Below, piece by piece: positions 47,199-56,740 of a DNA stretch of 64,000 bases. How positions within the stretch are numbered: the stretch's first letter is position 1; each line of letters begins with the position of its first letter. Source of the stretch: Schlegelella_A sp963778525 (lineage in GTDB: Bacteria; Pseudomonadota; Gammaproteobacteria; Burkholderiales; Burkholderiaceae_C); the NCBI GenBank assembly GCA_963778525.1, contig CAVZUJ010000002.1:496001-560000 (forward strand), written 5' to 3'. The notes below the pieces were generated by a model. It ran no database searches. It was not told the DNA's origin and saw only the letters and a program-made list of their open reading frames with translations. The translations under genes were made by a program, and so were the position numbers.

Positions 47199-48696
47199 AT
47201 GCCCTTGCTGAGCCTTGCCATCTGGTTGCCGATCGTCGCCGGCGTGCTGCTGCTCGCCTTCGGACGCGACGACCGGGCCCAGGCCGTGCGCTGGTCGGCG
47301 CTGGTGGCGTCGCTCGCCAGCTTCGCCGTGACCATTCCGCTCGTCACCGGCTTCAACACCGGGACGGCGGCTTTGCAGTTCGTCGAGCGGCATCGCTGGA
47401 TCGACCGCTTCGCCGCCACCTACCTGCTCGGCGTCGACGGCCTCTCGGTCTGGTTCGTGCTGCTCACGGCATTCATCACCGTCATCGTCGTCGTCTCGGC
47501 CTGGCAGGTGATCACCGAGCGCGTCAACCAGTACATGGGCGCGTTCCTGATCCTGTCGGGTCTGCTCGTGGGCGTCTTCTGCGCCATGGACGGCCTGCTG
47601 TTCTACGTCTTCTTCGAGGCGACGCTGATCCCGATGTATCTCATCATCGGCGTCTGGGGCGGCCCGCGGCGCGTCTACGCGGCCTTCAAGTTCTTCCTCT
47701 ACACGCTGGCCGGCTCGCTGCTGATGCTGGTGGCGCTGATCTACCTGTACTACAAGTCGGGCGGCAGCTTCGACATCCTCACCTGGCAACGCCTGCCGCT
47801 GCCGCTGCACGCGCAGGGCTATCTGTTCTTCGCGTTCTTCTTTGCCTTCGCGGTAAAGGTGCCGATGTGGCCGGTGCACACCTGGCTGCCCGATGCCCAC
47901 GTCGAGGCGCCCACCGGCGGCTCGGTGGTGCTGGCGGCGATCATGCTCAAGCTCGGTGCCTACGGCTTCCTGCGCTTCTCGCTGCCCATCGCACCCGATG
48001 CCAGCCACGAGTGGGCCTGGTTCATGGTGGCGCTGTCGCTGGTCGCCGTCGTCTACATCGGCTTCGTGGCGCTGATGCAGACCGACATGAAGAAGCTCGT
48101 CGCCTATTCGTCGATCGCCCACATGGGCTTCGTGACGCTCGGCTTCTTCCTCTTCGACGCCCGCGGCAGCGGCAACGAGCTGGCGGTCTCCGGCGGCATC
48201 GTGCAGATGGTCTCGCACGGCTTCGTCTCCGGCGCGATGTTCCTCTGCATCGGCGTCCTCTACGACCGGGTCCATTCGCGCGACATCGCGGCCTACGGCG
48301 GCGTCGCCAACACCATGCCGAAGTTCGCCTCGCTCGCGGTGTTCTTCGCCATGGCCAACTGCGGCCTGCCCGGCACCGCCGGTTTCGTCGGCGAGTGGAT
48401 GGTCATCCTGGGCGCGGTCAAGGTCAATTTCTGGATCGCCCTGATCGCGGCGTCGACCATGATCTGGGGCGCCGCCTACACCTTGTGGATGGTCAAGCGC
48501 GTCTACTTCGGCGCCATTGCCAACGAACATGTGCGCGAGCTGAGCGACGTCAGCACCGCGCGAGTTCGCGATGCTCGCCGTCCTGGTCGTCGCCGTGCTG
48601 GCGATGGGCCTGTATCCGAAGCCCTTCACCGACGTCATGCATGTGTCGGTCACCGAACTGCTGCGCCACGTCGCGCTCTCCAAGCTCGGCAACTGA
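47199..48696 (+). CDS. nuoM: NADH-quinone oxidoreductase subunit M (one frameshift)
   Basis: About 498 aa when repaired. Antiporter-like pump; FFEATLIPMYLIIGVWGG, VKVPMWPVHTWLPDAHVEAP and KKLVAYSSIAHMGFV are diagnostic. One extra base near 48560 (after LSDVSTA) breaks the frame; the true end is MGLYPKPFTDVM...SKLGN with TGA at 48694-48696. Without this correction nuoM appears fused to nuoN. Confidence 0.93.
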
Positions 48697-48698
48697 AC

Positions 48699-50171
48699 AT
48701 GAATTGGCTAGCCGTCTACCCCGAAATCCTGCTCCTGGCGATGACCTGCGTCGTCGGCCTGGCCGACCTGTGGGTCAAGGACGAGCAGCGCCTCGTCACG
48801 TATTGCCTGGCGCAAGGCTCGCTCTTCGTCGTCGCCTTGCTGCAGCTCTGGTTCTTCTACGACGGCTTCACGCTCTACGCGATGCAGCGCATGGTCGTCG
48901 CCGACCCGATGGGCCATCTGCTCGGTCTCTTCGCCACCCTGGCGATGATGGCCACCCTGGTCTACGCGCGCCCCTATGCCGCGAGCCGCGAAATGCTCAA
49001 GGGCGAGCTCTTCACGCTGTCGATGTTCTCGCTCCTCGGCATCCTGGTCATGCTGGCGGCGAACAACTTCCTCGTCGTCTACCTCGGCCTCGAGCTGATG
49101 TCGCTCAGCCTCTACGCGATCGTCGCCATGCGCCGCGACAACGCCCAGGCGACCGAGGCGGCGATGAAGTATTTCGTGCTCGGCGCCCTGGCCAGCGGCT
49201 TTCTCCTCTACGGCCTGTCGATGATGTACGGCGCCACCGGCACGCTTTCGATTCCCGAGGTCTTCAAGGCCATCGGCACCGGCCAGATCAACAAGGCGGT
49301 GATGATCCTCGGCACCGTCTTCATCGTCGCCGGCCTGGCCTTCAAGCTCGGCGCCGTGCCGTTCCACATGTGGGTGCCCGACGTCTACCAGGGTGCGCCC
49401 ACGGCGGCGACCCTGCTGGTGGCCGGCGCGCCGAAGCTGGCGGCCTTCGCGATCACCATCCGCCTCCTGGTCGAGGGCATGATCGGCCTGGCGCCCGACT
49501 GGCAGCAGATGCTGGTGCTGCTCTCGGTGGCATCGATGCTGCTCGGCAACCTGGCCGCGATGGCGCAGTCGAACATCAAGCGCATGCTGGCCTATTCGAC
49601 CATCGCCCAGATCGGCTTCATGCTGCTCGGCCTGTGCCCAGGCGTGGTCAGCGGCAATACCGTCTCGGCGAGCAACGCCTACAGCTCCGCGATGTTCTAT
49701 GTCGTCACCGATGTGCTCACGACGCTCGGGACCTTCGGCATGATCATGCTGCTGTCGAGCGCCGGCCACGAGGCCGAGCTGATCGACGACTTCAAGGGCC
49801 TGGCCAAGCGCAGCCCGTGGTTCGCCGGCGTCATGGCCGTGTTCATGTTCTCGCTCGCCGGCATTCCGCCGACGGTCGGCTTCTACGCCAAGCTGGCGGT
49901 GCTGCAGGCGCTGGTCTCCACCAACGTGCCCGGCTTCATCTGGCTGGCCGTGATCGCCGTCGTGCTCTCGCTGCTCGGCGCGTTCTACTACCTGCGCGTG
50001 GTCAAGGTCATGTACTTCGACGATCCGGTCGACACGCGGCCGATCCTGGGCACGCCCGACGCCCGCATGCTCGTTTCGCTCAACGGTGCGGCCGTTCTCC
50101 TTCTCGGCATTCTTCCGGGCGGGCTGATGGCGATGTGCGCCCAGGCGATCGTGCAGATGTTCGCGACATGA
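48699..50171 (+). CDS. nuoN: NADH-quinone oxidoreductase subunit N
   Basis: 490 aa, third antiporter-like subunit. YLGLELMSLSLYAIVAM, KLGAVPFHMWVPDVYQGAPT and IKRMLAYSTIAQIGFM identify it. Intact; last gene of the nuo operon. It starts two bases after the nuoM stop. Confidence 0.97.
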   Translation: MNWLAVYPEILLLAMTCVVGLADLWVKDEQRLVTYCLAQGSLFVVALLQLWFFYDGFTLYAMQRMVVADPMGHLLGLFATLAMMATLVYARPYAASREMLKGELFTLSMFSLLGILVMLAANNFLVVYLGLELMSLSLYAIVAMRRDNAQATEAAMKYFVLGALASGFLLYGLSMMYGATGTLSIPEVFKAIGTGQINKAVMILGTVFIVAGLAFKLGAVPFHMWVPDVYQGAPTAATLLVAGAPKLAAFAITIRLLVEGMIGLAPDWQQMLVLLSVASMLLGNLAAMAQSNIKRMLAYSTIAQIGFMLLGLCPGVVSGNTVSASNAYSSAMFYVVTDVLTTLGTFGMIMLLSSAGHEAELIDDFKGLAKRSPWFAGVMAVFMFSLAGIPPTVGFYAKLAVLQALVSTNVPGFIWLAVIAVVLSLLGAFYYLRVVKVMYFDDPVDTRPILGTPDARMLVSLNGAAVLLLGILPGGLMAMCAQAIVQMFAT

Positions 50172-50199
50172 AGCGGCCGGCGCCGCTCGCCGCCCGGAC

Positions 50200-50823
50200 G
50201 TGAGCGGGCTCGATACCGACGACGACGTCGAGCACCTGCGCGAAACCGAGCTCGAGTCGCGCCAGGCCTGGCGCGGCACCTTCCTCGACGTTCGGCGCGA
50301 CCGGGTCGCGCTGCCCGACGGCAGCGGCTCCTACCGCGAGTACATCGTCCATCCCGGCGCGGTGATGATCGTGCCCATCCTCGACGACGGCCGCCTCGTC
50401 GTCGAGCGCCAGTGGCGCTATCCCATGGGTCGGGCGATGCTGGAGTTTCCGGCCGGCAAGATCGAGCCGGGCGAGCCCCTGCTCGATTGCGCGGCGCGCG
50501 AGCTGTTCGAGGAAACCGGCTATCGCGCCACCGAGTGGGCCCATGCCGGCGTCCTGCACAACGCCATCGCCTATTCGACCGAAGGCATCGAGATCTGGTT
50601 CGCGCGCGGCCTCGTCGCCGGCGCGCGCCGCCTCGACGCCGGCGAATTCCTCGACGTGCTCGAAGCCGAGGCCGCCGAGCTCGACGCGGCTGCGCAGCGC
50701 GGCGAGCTCACCGATGCAAAGACGCTGATCGGCCTGCTCTGGTTGCAGAATTGGCGCGCCGGCCGCTGGCCGCTCGAATGGCAGGCGCCGCCGAAGGCCG
50801 CCTTGCCGATAATGCAGCCATGA
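50200..50823 (+). CDS. Nudix hydrolase (ADP-ribose pyrophosphatase type)
   Basis: 207 aa. The Nudix box GKIEPGEPLLDCAARELFEE ends in TGY and is complete (G-x5-E-x7-RE-x2-EE-x-G). The MLEFPAGKIE lead-in is typical of ADP-ribose/sugar-nucleotide hydrolases (NudF group). GTG start 28 bases after nuoN, so it may be read from the nuo transcript. Stop overlaps the DUF1178 start. Confidence 0.88.
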   Translation: MSGLDTDDDVEHLRETELESRQAWRGTFLDVRRDRVALPDGSGSYREYIVHPGAVMIVPILDDGRLVVERQWRYPMGRAMLEFPAGKIEPGEPLLDCAARELFEETGYRATEWAHAGVLHNAIAYSTEGIEIWFARGLVAGARRLDAGEFLDVLEAEAAELDAAAQRGELTDAKTLIGLLWLQNWRAGRWPLEWQAPPKAALPIMQP

Positions 50824-51254
50824 AGGTCTTGAACCTGCGTTGCGCCGACGAGCACGGCTTCGAAGGCTGGTTCAGCTCCGAGGACGATTTCTCGGCCCAG
50901 CTGGCCGGCGGCAAGCTGGCCTGCCCGCTTTGCGGCAGCACCGCCATCGAGCGCCTGCCGAGCGCGCCGCGCATCCAGATCACGCGCAATTCAGCGCCTG
51001 CATCCGAACCGGCGGCCGGCTCGCAGGTGACGCTGCAATCGCAATGGCTGCGTGCCGTCCGGCACGTGATGGCGACGACCGAGGACGTCGGCGAGCGCTT
51101 CGCCGAAGAGGCGCGCCGCATCCACTATGGCGAAGTCGAGGAGCGCGGCATCCGCGGGCGCGCCTCGCACGACGAAGCCGAGGCGCTCCGGGAAGAGGGC
51201 ATCGAGGTCGCGGCCTTGCCGTTGCCCGAGGCCTTCAAGGGCCCGATCCAGTAG
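50820..51254 (+). CDS. DUF1178 family protein
   Basis: 144 aa. N-terminal zinc-ribbon-like half (VLNLRCADEHGFEGWFSSEDDF, then LACPLCGSTAIERLPSAP), then a helical C-terminal half. The family is widespread in proteobacteria and of unknown function. It overlaps the Nudix stop by four bases (ATGA), a common pairing in Burkholderiales after nuoN. Confidence 0.87.
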   Translation: MKVLNLRCADEHGFEGWFSSEDDFSAQLAGGKLACPLCGSTAIERLPSAPRIQITRNSAPASEPAAGSQVTLQSQWLRAVRHVMATTEDVGERFAEEARRIHYGEVEERGIRGRASHDEAEALREEGIEVAALPLPEAFKGPIQ

Positions 51255-51258
51255 CAGC

Positions 51259-51510
51259 TCAGTGGCGCGCCGGTGCGCAGGCCTGCAGCATCAGGTAGCG
51301 CGAGTCGGCCAGGGCGCTGACCAGGGCATTGCCGGGGCGATCGAACTCGAAAGCTTCGCCTGTCGACAGCACCACGTCGCGCTGGTCGCCATCCTGCGTG
51401 ATCCAGAGCGATCCGCTCAGGCACTCGACCCGCCGGCCCAGAGCGGCAGGCACGCGGCGAATCCGACCCTTCTCGAGAGGGCGGACGCCAAGAATCAGGT
51501 CGTTGTTCAT
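51259..51510 (-). CDS. DUF2917 domain-containing protein
   Basis: 83-aa small beta-rich protein, one DUF2917 domain (RVECLSGSLWITQDGDQRDVVLSTGEAFEFDRPGNALVSAL). Its function is unknown; the sequence pattern recalls a cupin-like barrel. It is divergent from a LysR regulator, a pairing found repeatedly in Burkholderiales, so the regulator probably controls it. Confidence 0.82.
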   Translation of the reverse strand: MNNDLILGVRPLEKGRIRRVPAALGRRVECLSGSLWITQDGDQRDVVLSTGEAFEFDRPGNALVSALADSRYLMLQACAPARH

Positions 51511-51634
51511 CGTCGACTCCTGTAGCATGAAGCCCATGCATGCGGCCGGGTTTGCCAGACTTCTCTTTCCTGCAACACCCGAGAGAGATGGTCCTCCGGC
51601 GCGGCGGCCTTCGCAAACGATATTCGGGAATGTC

Positions 51635-51644
51635 TTGCATGCAA
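51635..51644. promoter_or_regulatory. palindrome TTGCATGCAA in the DUF2917/LysR intergenic region
   Basis: Perfect ten-base palindrome 26 bases before the LysR start. A second partial one, ATTC-GG-GAAT, lies at about 51622-51631, and ATGCATGC recurs at about 51536-51543. A candidate binding site for the divergent LysR-type regulator, by position only. Confidence 0.4.
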
Positions 51645-51669
51645 GAGATGCATGCGAAGATCGACTTCG

Positions 51670-52611
51670 ATGAGTCGTCGCGCCTTCGATTTGCCGCCGC
51701 TCGAGCTGCTCGTCGCCTTCGAGGCGGCGGCCCGGCATCTGAGCTTCACGCGCGCCGCCGACGAGATCGCGCTGACCCAGTCCGCGGTCAGCCGGCAGAT
51801 CCAGGGCCTCGAGAGCCATCTGGGAGTCCCTCTCTTTCGCCGCCTCCATCGCTCGCTCGCCCTGACCGACGAAGGGCGCGCCCTTTTCCAGGCCACGGCG
51901 TCGGCGCTCGCCGACCTCGACCGGGCGACACGGGCACTCAGGCGCAGCGACGAGATGAAGACGGTCGTCGTCACCACGACGGCGGGTTTCGCCGGCTTGT
52001 GGCTCATCCCGCGCCTGTCCACCTTCGTCGCGGCCAACCCGGGAGTCGACGTTCGCATCTCGACCGGCACCTCGCTGGCGAACCTGGAGCGCGACGGCGT
52101 CGACGTCGCCGTGCGCTACCAGGCGATCGACACGAGCGCGCCCGGCTCGCGCCTGTTCGGCGAAACCGTGAGCCCGGTCTGCAGTCCGAAGCTGCTGCGC
52201 GCCGGCAGCCCGCTCGAGGTGCCTGCCGATCTCGCCCATCACACGCTGCTGCGCATGGAACACGACGGCAGCAACCAGCTGCAGGACTGGGGTCTCTGGC
52301 TGCATGCGGTGCAGCTGGCCGACCTGCGGCCGGCCGGCGTGATGCATTTCTCGTCGTATGACCAGCTGATCCAGGCCGCCGTCGCCGGGCAGGGCGTGGC
52401 GCTCGGCCGCCTGCCGCTGATCGAGCAGCTGATCAAGTCGCGCAAGCTCGTGGCGCCCTTCGCCCGCGGCGTCGTTTCGCCGCGCGGCTACTGCGTCATC
52501 GTCTCCACGCAGGCCGCCGGCAAGCCGGAGGTGGCGGCCTTCACCGCCTGGCTCACGGCAACAGCACGCGCCCCGGATTCAGCACGCCCGAAGGGTCGAG
52601 CGCGCGCTTGA
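51670..52611 (+). CDS. LysR-family transcriptional regulator (GcvA-like)
   Basis: 313 aa. N-terminal winged HTH (LLVAFEAAARHLSFTRAADEIALTQSAVSRQIQGLE), then the two-lobed effector domain (VVVTTTAGFAGLWLIPRLSTF). The effector domain is of the GcvA/AmpR type. ATG at 51670 chosen (MSRRAFDLPPLELL). The 3' end overlaps the convergent FAD-oxidase gene by 59 bases. Confidence 0.9.
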   Translation: MSRRAFDLPPLELLVAFEAAARHLSFTRAADEIALTQSAVSRQIQGLESHLGVPLFRRLHRSLALTDEGRALFQATASALADLDRATRALRRSDEMKTVVVTTTAGFAGLWLIPRLSTFVAANPGVDVRISTGTSLANLERDGVDVAVRYQAIDTSAPGSRLFGETVSPVCSPKLLRAGSPLEVPADLAHHTLLRMEHDGSNQLQDWGLWLHAVQLADLRPAGVMHFSSYDQLIQAAVAGQGVALGRLPLIEQLIKSRKLVAPFARGVVSPRGYCVIVSTQAAGKPEVAAFTAWLTATARAPDSARPKGRARA

Positions 52612-53963
52612 TCGCACGCATCATCGCCAGCGCCACCGGCGACTTGCGCGCCACCAGCTCGTCGCGTTTCAGGCTGCCGACGCCATGCTCGGCCGAGATC
52701 GAGCCGCCGCGCGCGCCGACCGCGTCGTAGACCAGAGCGTTGACCGCGTGCTCGTGGCGGCGCAGGAACTCGGCCGCATCGACGCCCGACGGGCATTGCA
52801 CGTTGTAGTGCAGGTTGCCGTCGCCCAGATGCCCGAAGTCGATCAGCCGGACGCCGGGAAAGGCGCGCTGCAGGGCTGCGTCCGTCGCGCTGACGAAGTC
52901 GCAGACCGCCGAGGCCGGCAGCGAGATGTCGTGCTTGACGTTCGGGCCCTTCGGTGGCCTGGGCCAGCGGAATCGACTCGCGCAGATGCCACATCGCGCT
53001 CGCCTGCTCGAGGTTCGAGGCCACCGCCGTGTCCTGGATCAGGTTGCGTTCGAGCGCTCGCGTCAGCAGCGCTTCGAGCGAAGCGGCGCCGTGCGCCTCG
53101 CTCTCGAAGTCGGAGTGCTCGATGAGCACGGTCCAGGGCGCGGCCGCCAGGGGCTGGCGCAGGGCCGCGAAGTGCTTTCGCACCAGGGCGAGGGAAGCTT
53201 CGTTCATCACCTCGAAACCGGTCAGCCCGGGACCGAGCGTGCCATGGGCCAGGGCCAGGAGATCGACTGCCGCCGCCAGGGTCGGCAGGCTCGCCATCGC
53301 CGTCAGCGTGGCGGCCGGACGCGGGTGCAGCTTCAGGGCCGCGGCAGTGATGATGCCGAGGGTGCCTTCGCTGCCGATCATCAGGTCGCGCAGGTCGTAG
53401 CCGGTGTTGTCCTTGCGCAGCGCCGTCAGGCCGTCCCAGACCTCGCCCGACGCGGTCACGACCTCGAGGCCGAGGCAGAGCTCGCGCGCATTGCCGTAGC
53501 GCAGCACCTGCGTGCCGCCGGCATTGGTCGCGAGGTTGCCGCCAATGGTGCAGCTGCCCTCGGCGGCCAGGCTCAACGCGAACAGCAAGCCTTCCTGCGC
53601 CGCCGCCTCCTGCACCTTCTGCAGCACGCAGCCGGCTTCGACCGTCATCGTCAGGTTCGCCACGTCGATGCTGCGCACCCGCTGCATCCGGCCCAGGCTC
53701 AGCACGATCTGCGTGCCGCTGGCGTCGGGCACGGAGCCGCCGACCAGGCCGGTGTTGCCGCCCTGCGCGACGATCGAGGCTCCGTGCTCGCGGCACAGGC
53801 GGACGACGCGCGCCACCTCGTCGGTCGACGCGGGGCGCACGACGGCAAGGGCCTTGCCGGCGAATCGTTTGCGCCAGTCGATCTCGTAGGCAGCGAGATC
53901 GCCTTCGGCGAGGACGTGGCTGGCGCCGATCGCCGCGCGCAAGGCATCGAGGAGCGGGCTCAT
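52553..53963 (-). CDS. FAD-binding oxidoreductase, D-lactate/2-hydroxyglutarate dehydrogenase type (one frameshift)
   Basis: About 469 aa when repaired. VAO-family: FAD-binding PCMH domain (IVAQGGNTGLVGGSVPD, SCTIGGNLATNAGG) and the C-terminal lobe with GGSISAEHGVGSLKRDEL and PSGVLNPGRVL. Oxidises a D-2-hydroxy acid; which one is not visible. One extra base near 52950 (in ATEGPN) breaks the frame. Start overlaps the DUF2069 stop (ATGA). Confidence 0.87.
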
Positions 53964-54337
53964 GACGGCATCGCCGTTGCGCCGCGCAGGCGCGCCCGGA
54001 TGTGCAGGCCGCAGGCGGCGAACACGATCAGGGCGAGCGCCACTTCCAGCCCGGCGAGCCAGGCGCCGGCGCCGCGGTCGCTGCTGGCCCGAACCAGACC
54101 CTCGGCCACGTACAGCCACACCAGCAGGCTCAGCCAGCGATAGGTGTACATGCGCATCCGGTACAGCCCGGGCAGGGTGAAGACGAGCGGCACGGCCTTG
54201 ATCGCGAGCGTGCGCTGGCCGGTCGGCGCGAGCCAGAGCTCCCAGGCCAGGCAGAGCAGGACGAGCGCGGCGGTGCCCGCAACGGCGGTGGCGCGCGTCC
54301 ACGCGATCGTGGCAGGCAACGCGGGCGGCACATCCAT
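53960..54337 (-). CDS. DUF2069 domain-containing membrane protein
   Basis: 125 aa with four hydrophobic segments (for example AGTAALVLLCLAWELWLAP and LEVALALIVFAACGLHI). DUF2069 family, function unknown. Upstream of the FAD oxidase with overlapping start/stop; divergent from yihY with 39 bases between. Confidence 0.85.
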   Translation of the reverse strand: MDVPPALPATIAWTRATAVAGTAALVLLCLAWELWLAPTGQRTLAIKAVPLVFTLPGLYRMRMYTYRWLSLLVWLYVAEGLVRASSDRGAGAWLAGLEVALALIVFAACGLHIRARLRGATAMPS

Positions 54338-54376
54338 CGTCCTTATGATGCCAGCAATGATCCTCGCGTTCGTCCC

Positions 54377-55594
54377 TTGAAGCCGCCCACCGCGCCCTTC
54401 GGCCCGCTCTTCGCGCGCTTGCAGGCCTGGCCCTGGCTCGGCACCTTGCTGACGCTGATCCGGCGCTTTCGCGAAGACCGCCTGGCGCTGACCGCCAGCA
54501 GCCTGACGTTCACCTCGGTCATCTCGCTCATCCCCATGGCGACGGTGATGCTGGCCTTGTTCTCGGCCTTCCCGATGTTCTCGACCCTGCAGGACACGCT
54601 GCAGCACTACTTCGTCTCGACCCTGGTTCCGGACACCATCGCGCGCCCGGTGCTCGGCGCCATCACCCAGTTCTCGACCCGGGCCAGCCGCCTGGGCGTG
54701 GTTGGCCTGGTGGCGCTGGTGGTCAGCGCGATCGCGCTGATGCTGACGATCGATCGCGCCTTGAATGCGATCTGGCGGGTGCGCAAGCCGCGGCCGATCG
54801 CGCAGCGCGTGCTCATCTACTGGTCGGCGATCACCCTCGGGCCGCTGCTGATCGGCGTCAGCCTGGCCGCCACGTCGTATGCGCTGTCGGTGTCGCGGGG
54901 CTACCTGTGGGTCGGCGTGCCGCGCGGCTTCGGCCTGGTCTTCGGCGTCGGTGAATTCATCGTCGTCTCGCTCGGTGTCGCCGCGCTCTTCCACTACGTG
55001 CCGAACACCCACGTGCGCTGGCGCCACGCGCTCATGGGCGGTGTCTTCGTCGCGATCGGTTTCGCGATCTCCAAGCGACTGCTCGCGCTCTATTTCGGCA
55101 CCGTGCCGACCTACTCGATGATCTACGGTGCCTTCGCGACGGTGCCGATCTTCCTCGTCTGGATCTACCTGAGCTGGATCGTCGTGCTCCTCGGCGCGGT
55201 GCTGGCGGCCTACGCCCCGGTGGCCGGCATGCAGGTAGGACGCTGGCCTCCCGCACCCGGCTCGCGCTTCCACCTGGCGCTGATCATCGTGCGGGCGCTG
55301 CGCCGATCGCGCGACGAAGGCCAGCGCGGCATGAGCGGCGACGAGCTGTCGAAGTCCCTGGCTACCGACCCGCTGCAGATCGCCCCCCTGCTCGATGCGC
55401 TGATCGCCATCGACTGGGTCGGCAAGCTCGACGAGGCGGGCAACCCGCGCTTCGTCCTGCTCTGCGATCCGGCCACCGCGCTGGCCGAGCCCCTGATCGC
55501 CAAGCTGCTGCTCGACCCGGCACCCGATCTCGCTCCGTTCTGGAGCGAGGCCCGCTTCGGCCAACTGCGTCTTGCGGGGCTCCTGCGCGAATAG
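54377..55594 (+). CDS. YihY family inner membrane protein
   Basis: 405 aa. Six membrane helices with the BrkB/YihY signature (LTASSLTFTSVISLIPM, FGTVPTYSMIYGAFATVPIF, IYLSWIVVLLGA), then a cytoplasmic C-terminal tail with a winged-helix look (MSGDELSKSLATDPLQIAPLL). Often mislabelled RNase BN; the true function is unknown. The start is TTG at 54377 (LKPPTAPFGPLF), since no ATG or GTG lies in frame before the conserved region. Confidence 0.85.
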   Translation: MKPPTAPFGPLFARLQAWPWLGTLLTLIRRFREDRLALTASSLTFTSVISLIPMATVMLALFSAFPMFSTLQDTLQHYFVSTLVPDTIARPVLGAITQFSTRASRLGVVGLVALVVSAIALMLTIDRALNAIWRVRKPRPIAQRVLIYWSAITLGPLLIGVSLAATSYALSVSRGYLWVGVPRGFGLVFGVGEFIVVSLGVAALFHYVPNTHVRWRHALMGGVFVAIGFAISKRLLALYFGTVPTYSMIYGAFATVPIFLVWIYLSWIVVLLGAVLAAYAPVAGMQVGRWPPAPGSRFHLALIIVRALRRSRDEGQRGMSGDELSKSLATDPLQIAPLLDALIAIDWVGKLDEAGNPRFVLLCDPATALAEPLIAKLLLDPAPDLAPFWSEARFGQLRLAGLLRE

Positions 55595-55597
55595 ATC

Positions 55598-56035
55598 CTA
55601 GAGCCGGCCCGTGCAGCGCGGCGCACCGCAGCGGCAGGCGAGTCGGCCGCGATGGTGCGATTCGCCATAGCCGACCGTGAGCTCTTCGGCCGGCGCGACG
55701 TCGCGCATCGCGAAGAGCTCGATGCGGCCTTGCCGGATGCGCAGCACGGCGTTCGGAGCGCACGAGTGATTGGTGAAGCGCAGCGCATCGATGGAATGGG
55801 TGGCGTCGACGGCGCGGCGCTCGCTCACCTCGACGATCATGATCCGTTCGCGGCCGCGCGCCCGGCGCCGTGCCTCGGCGACGCTGATCGGCTCGCCGCG
55901 GATCTCGCCGATCTTGGCGCGGGCTGGAATCGCCTCGGCCGCGAACGCGCCCTGGCCGTCGATGCGGCTCGCCTTGACCTCGACCCGGAATTTCTGCGGG
56001 TCGGCCGGCGGCCGGCGCGAGCCGCCGGCGTTCAT
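55598..56035 (-). CDS. SET domain-containing protein
   Basis: 145 aa. Compact SET methyltransferase fold: VEVKASRIDGQGAFAAEAIPA, DALRFTNHSCAPNAVLRI (the NHSCxPN motif), ELTVGYGE and the post-SET CRCGAPRCTG. Protein-lysine methyltransferase by family; target unknown. Overlaps the AlkB-like stop by four bases. Confidence 0.87.
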   Translation of the reverse strand: MNAGGSRRPPADPQKFRVEVKASRIDGQGAFAAEAIPARAKIGEIRGEPISVAEARRRARGRERIMIVEVSERRAVDATHSIDALRFTNHSCAPNAVLRIRQGRIELFAMRDVAPAEELTVGYGESHHRGRLACRCGAPRCTGRL

Positions 56036-56673
56036 GCGCGGCGCGTGCGAAAGGTGAGCGAATAGCGCAGGTCCGGCGTCGGCGCAATGCTGTGTTGCCA
56101 GCCCCAGCGCGCCTCGGCGCGCAGCACGTAGGCCGAACGCGGTGCCAGCTCGAGCGACAGCACGTCGGCCTTCTTCGGCTGCACGGGCGGATAGCGGCGA
56201 AAGCGCATGCGCGCGTTGCCGGCGAGGGAGATCCCGACGACCGTCTCGAAGTCGGGTGCGTCGCGATGCCAGCCGAGCGGCACGCCGGGCCGGTATTCGG
56301 CCACCAGGAGACCGGTCAGCGCCGCCGGCACGACGCCGATCCACGCAGCGGCGCGCGTGCGCAGCGGCTCGAAGGCTTCCGGCAGCGGCGCCGCCGGCAG
56401 CGCGCGGTGGTTGTCGAAGTCGTAGGAGACGCCGAAGCGAACGACGCGGCGGCGCGCCGTGTAGCCCTTGTAGATCGCCTCTTCGAGCGGCAAGCCGACG
56501 ATGACGTCGAGCAGCGCGGCTTCCTCGGCGCCGGTGATGAACTCGGCGCGATAGTCCCAGCCCGGTGGCAGGCGCGCGTCCCGGCCTTCGGCGACGTCGC
56601 CGAACAGGCCGAGCTGTTCGCTGGTAGGAGGCACGCGACGATTGTGCGGCGGCGCTCCGGGCTGGCCGGCCAT
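56032..56673 (-). CDS. alpha-ketoglutarate-dependent dioxygenase, AlkB-like
   Basis: 213 aa. Fe(II) ligands in LGWHRDAPDF (HxD) and WGWQHSIAPT, with the 2-oxoglutarate arginines in RYSLTFRTRR. Family repairs alkylated bases or demethylates protein. The start is uncertain: ATG 56673 is used; GTG 56634 (VPPTSEQLGLFGD) is an alternative that would remove 13 residues. Confidence 0.85.
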   Translation of the reverse strand: MAGQPGAPPHNRRVPPTSEQLGLFGDVAEGRDARLPPGWDYRAEFITGAEEAALLDVIVGLPLEEAIYKGYTARRRVVRFGVSYDFDNHRALPAAPLPEAFEPLRTRAAAWIGVVPAALTGLLVAEYRPGVPLGWHRDAPDFETVVGISLAGNARMRFRRYPPVQPKKADVLSLELAPRSAYVLRAEARWGWQHSIAPTPDLRYSLTFRTRRA

Positions 56674-56740
56674 GACGCGAAGCTGGGGCACCGTCGCCTG
56701 GTGGGAGCACAAGCACGCCTGATCGACGCCGACGTGGCGG

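Noticed and set aside
45078..50171. A single open frame of about 1,700 codons covering nuoL, nuoM and nuoN
   Set aside because: It arises because one extra base in nuoL and one in nuoM hide the stops. The correct frames with normal starts and stops for the three subunits are all visible.
50168..50202. Tiny frame (MKRPAPLAART) between nuoN and the Nudix gene, where DUF2818 is often found
   Set aside because: Only eleven codons with no similarity to DUF2818; most likely non-coding.
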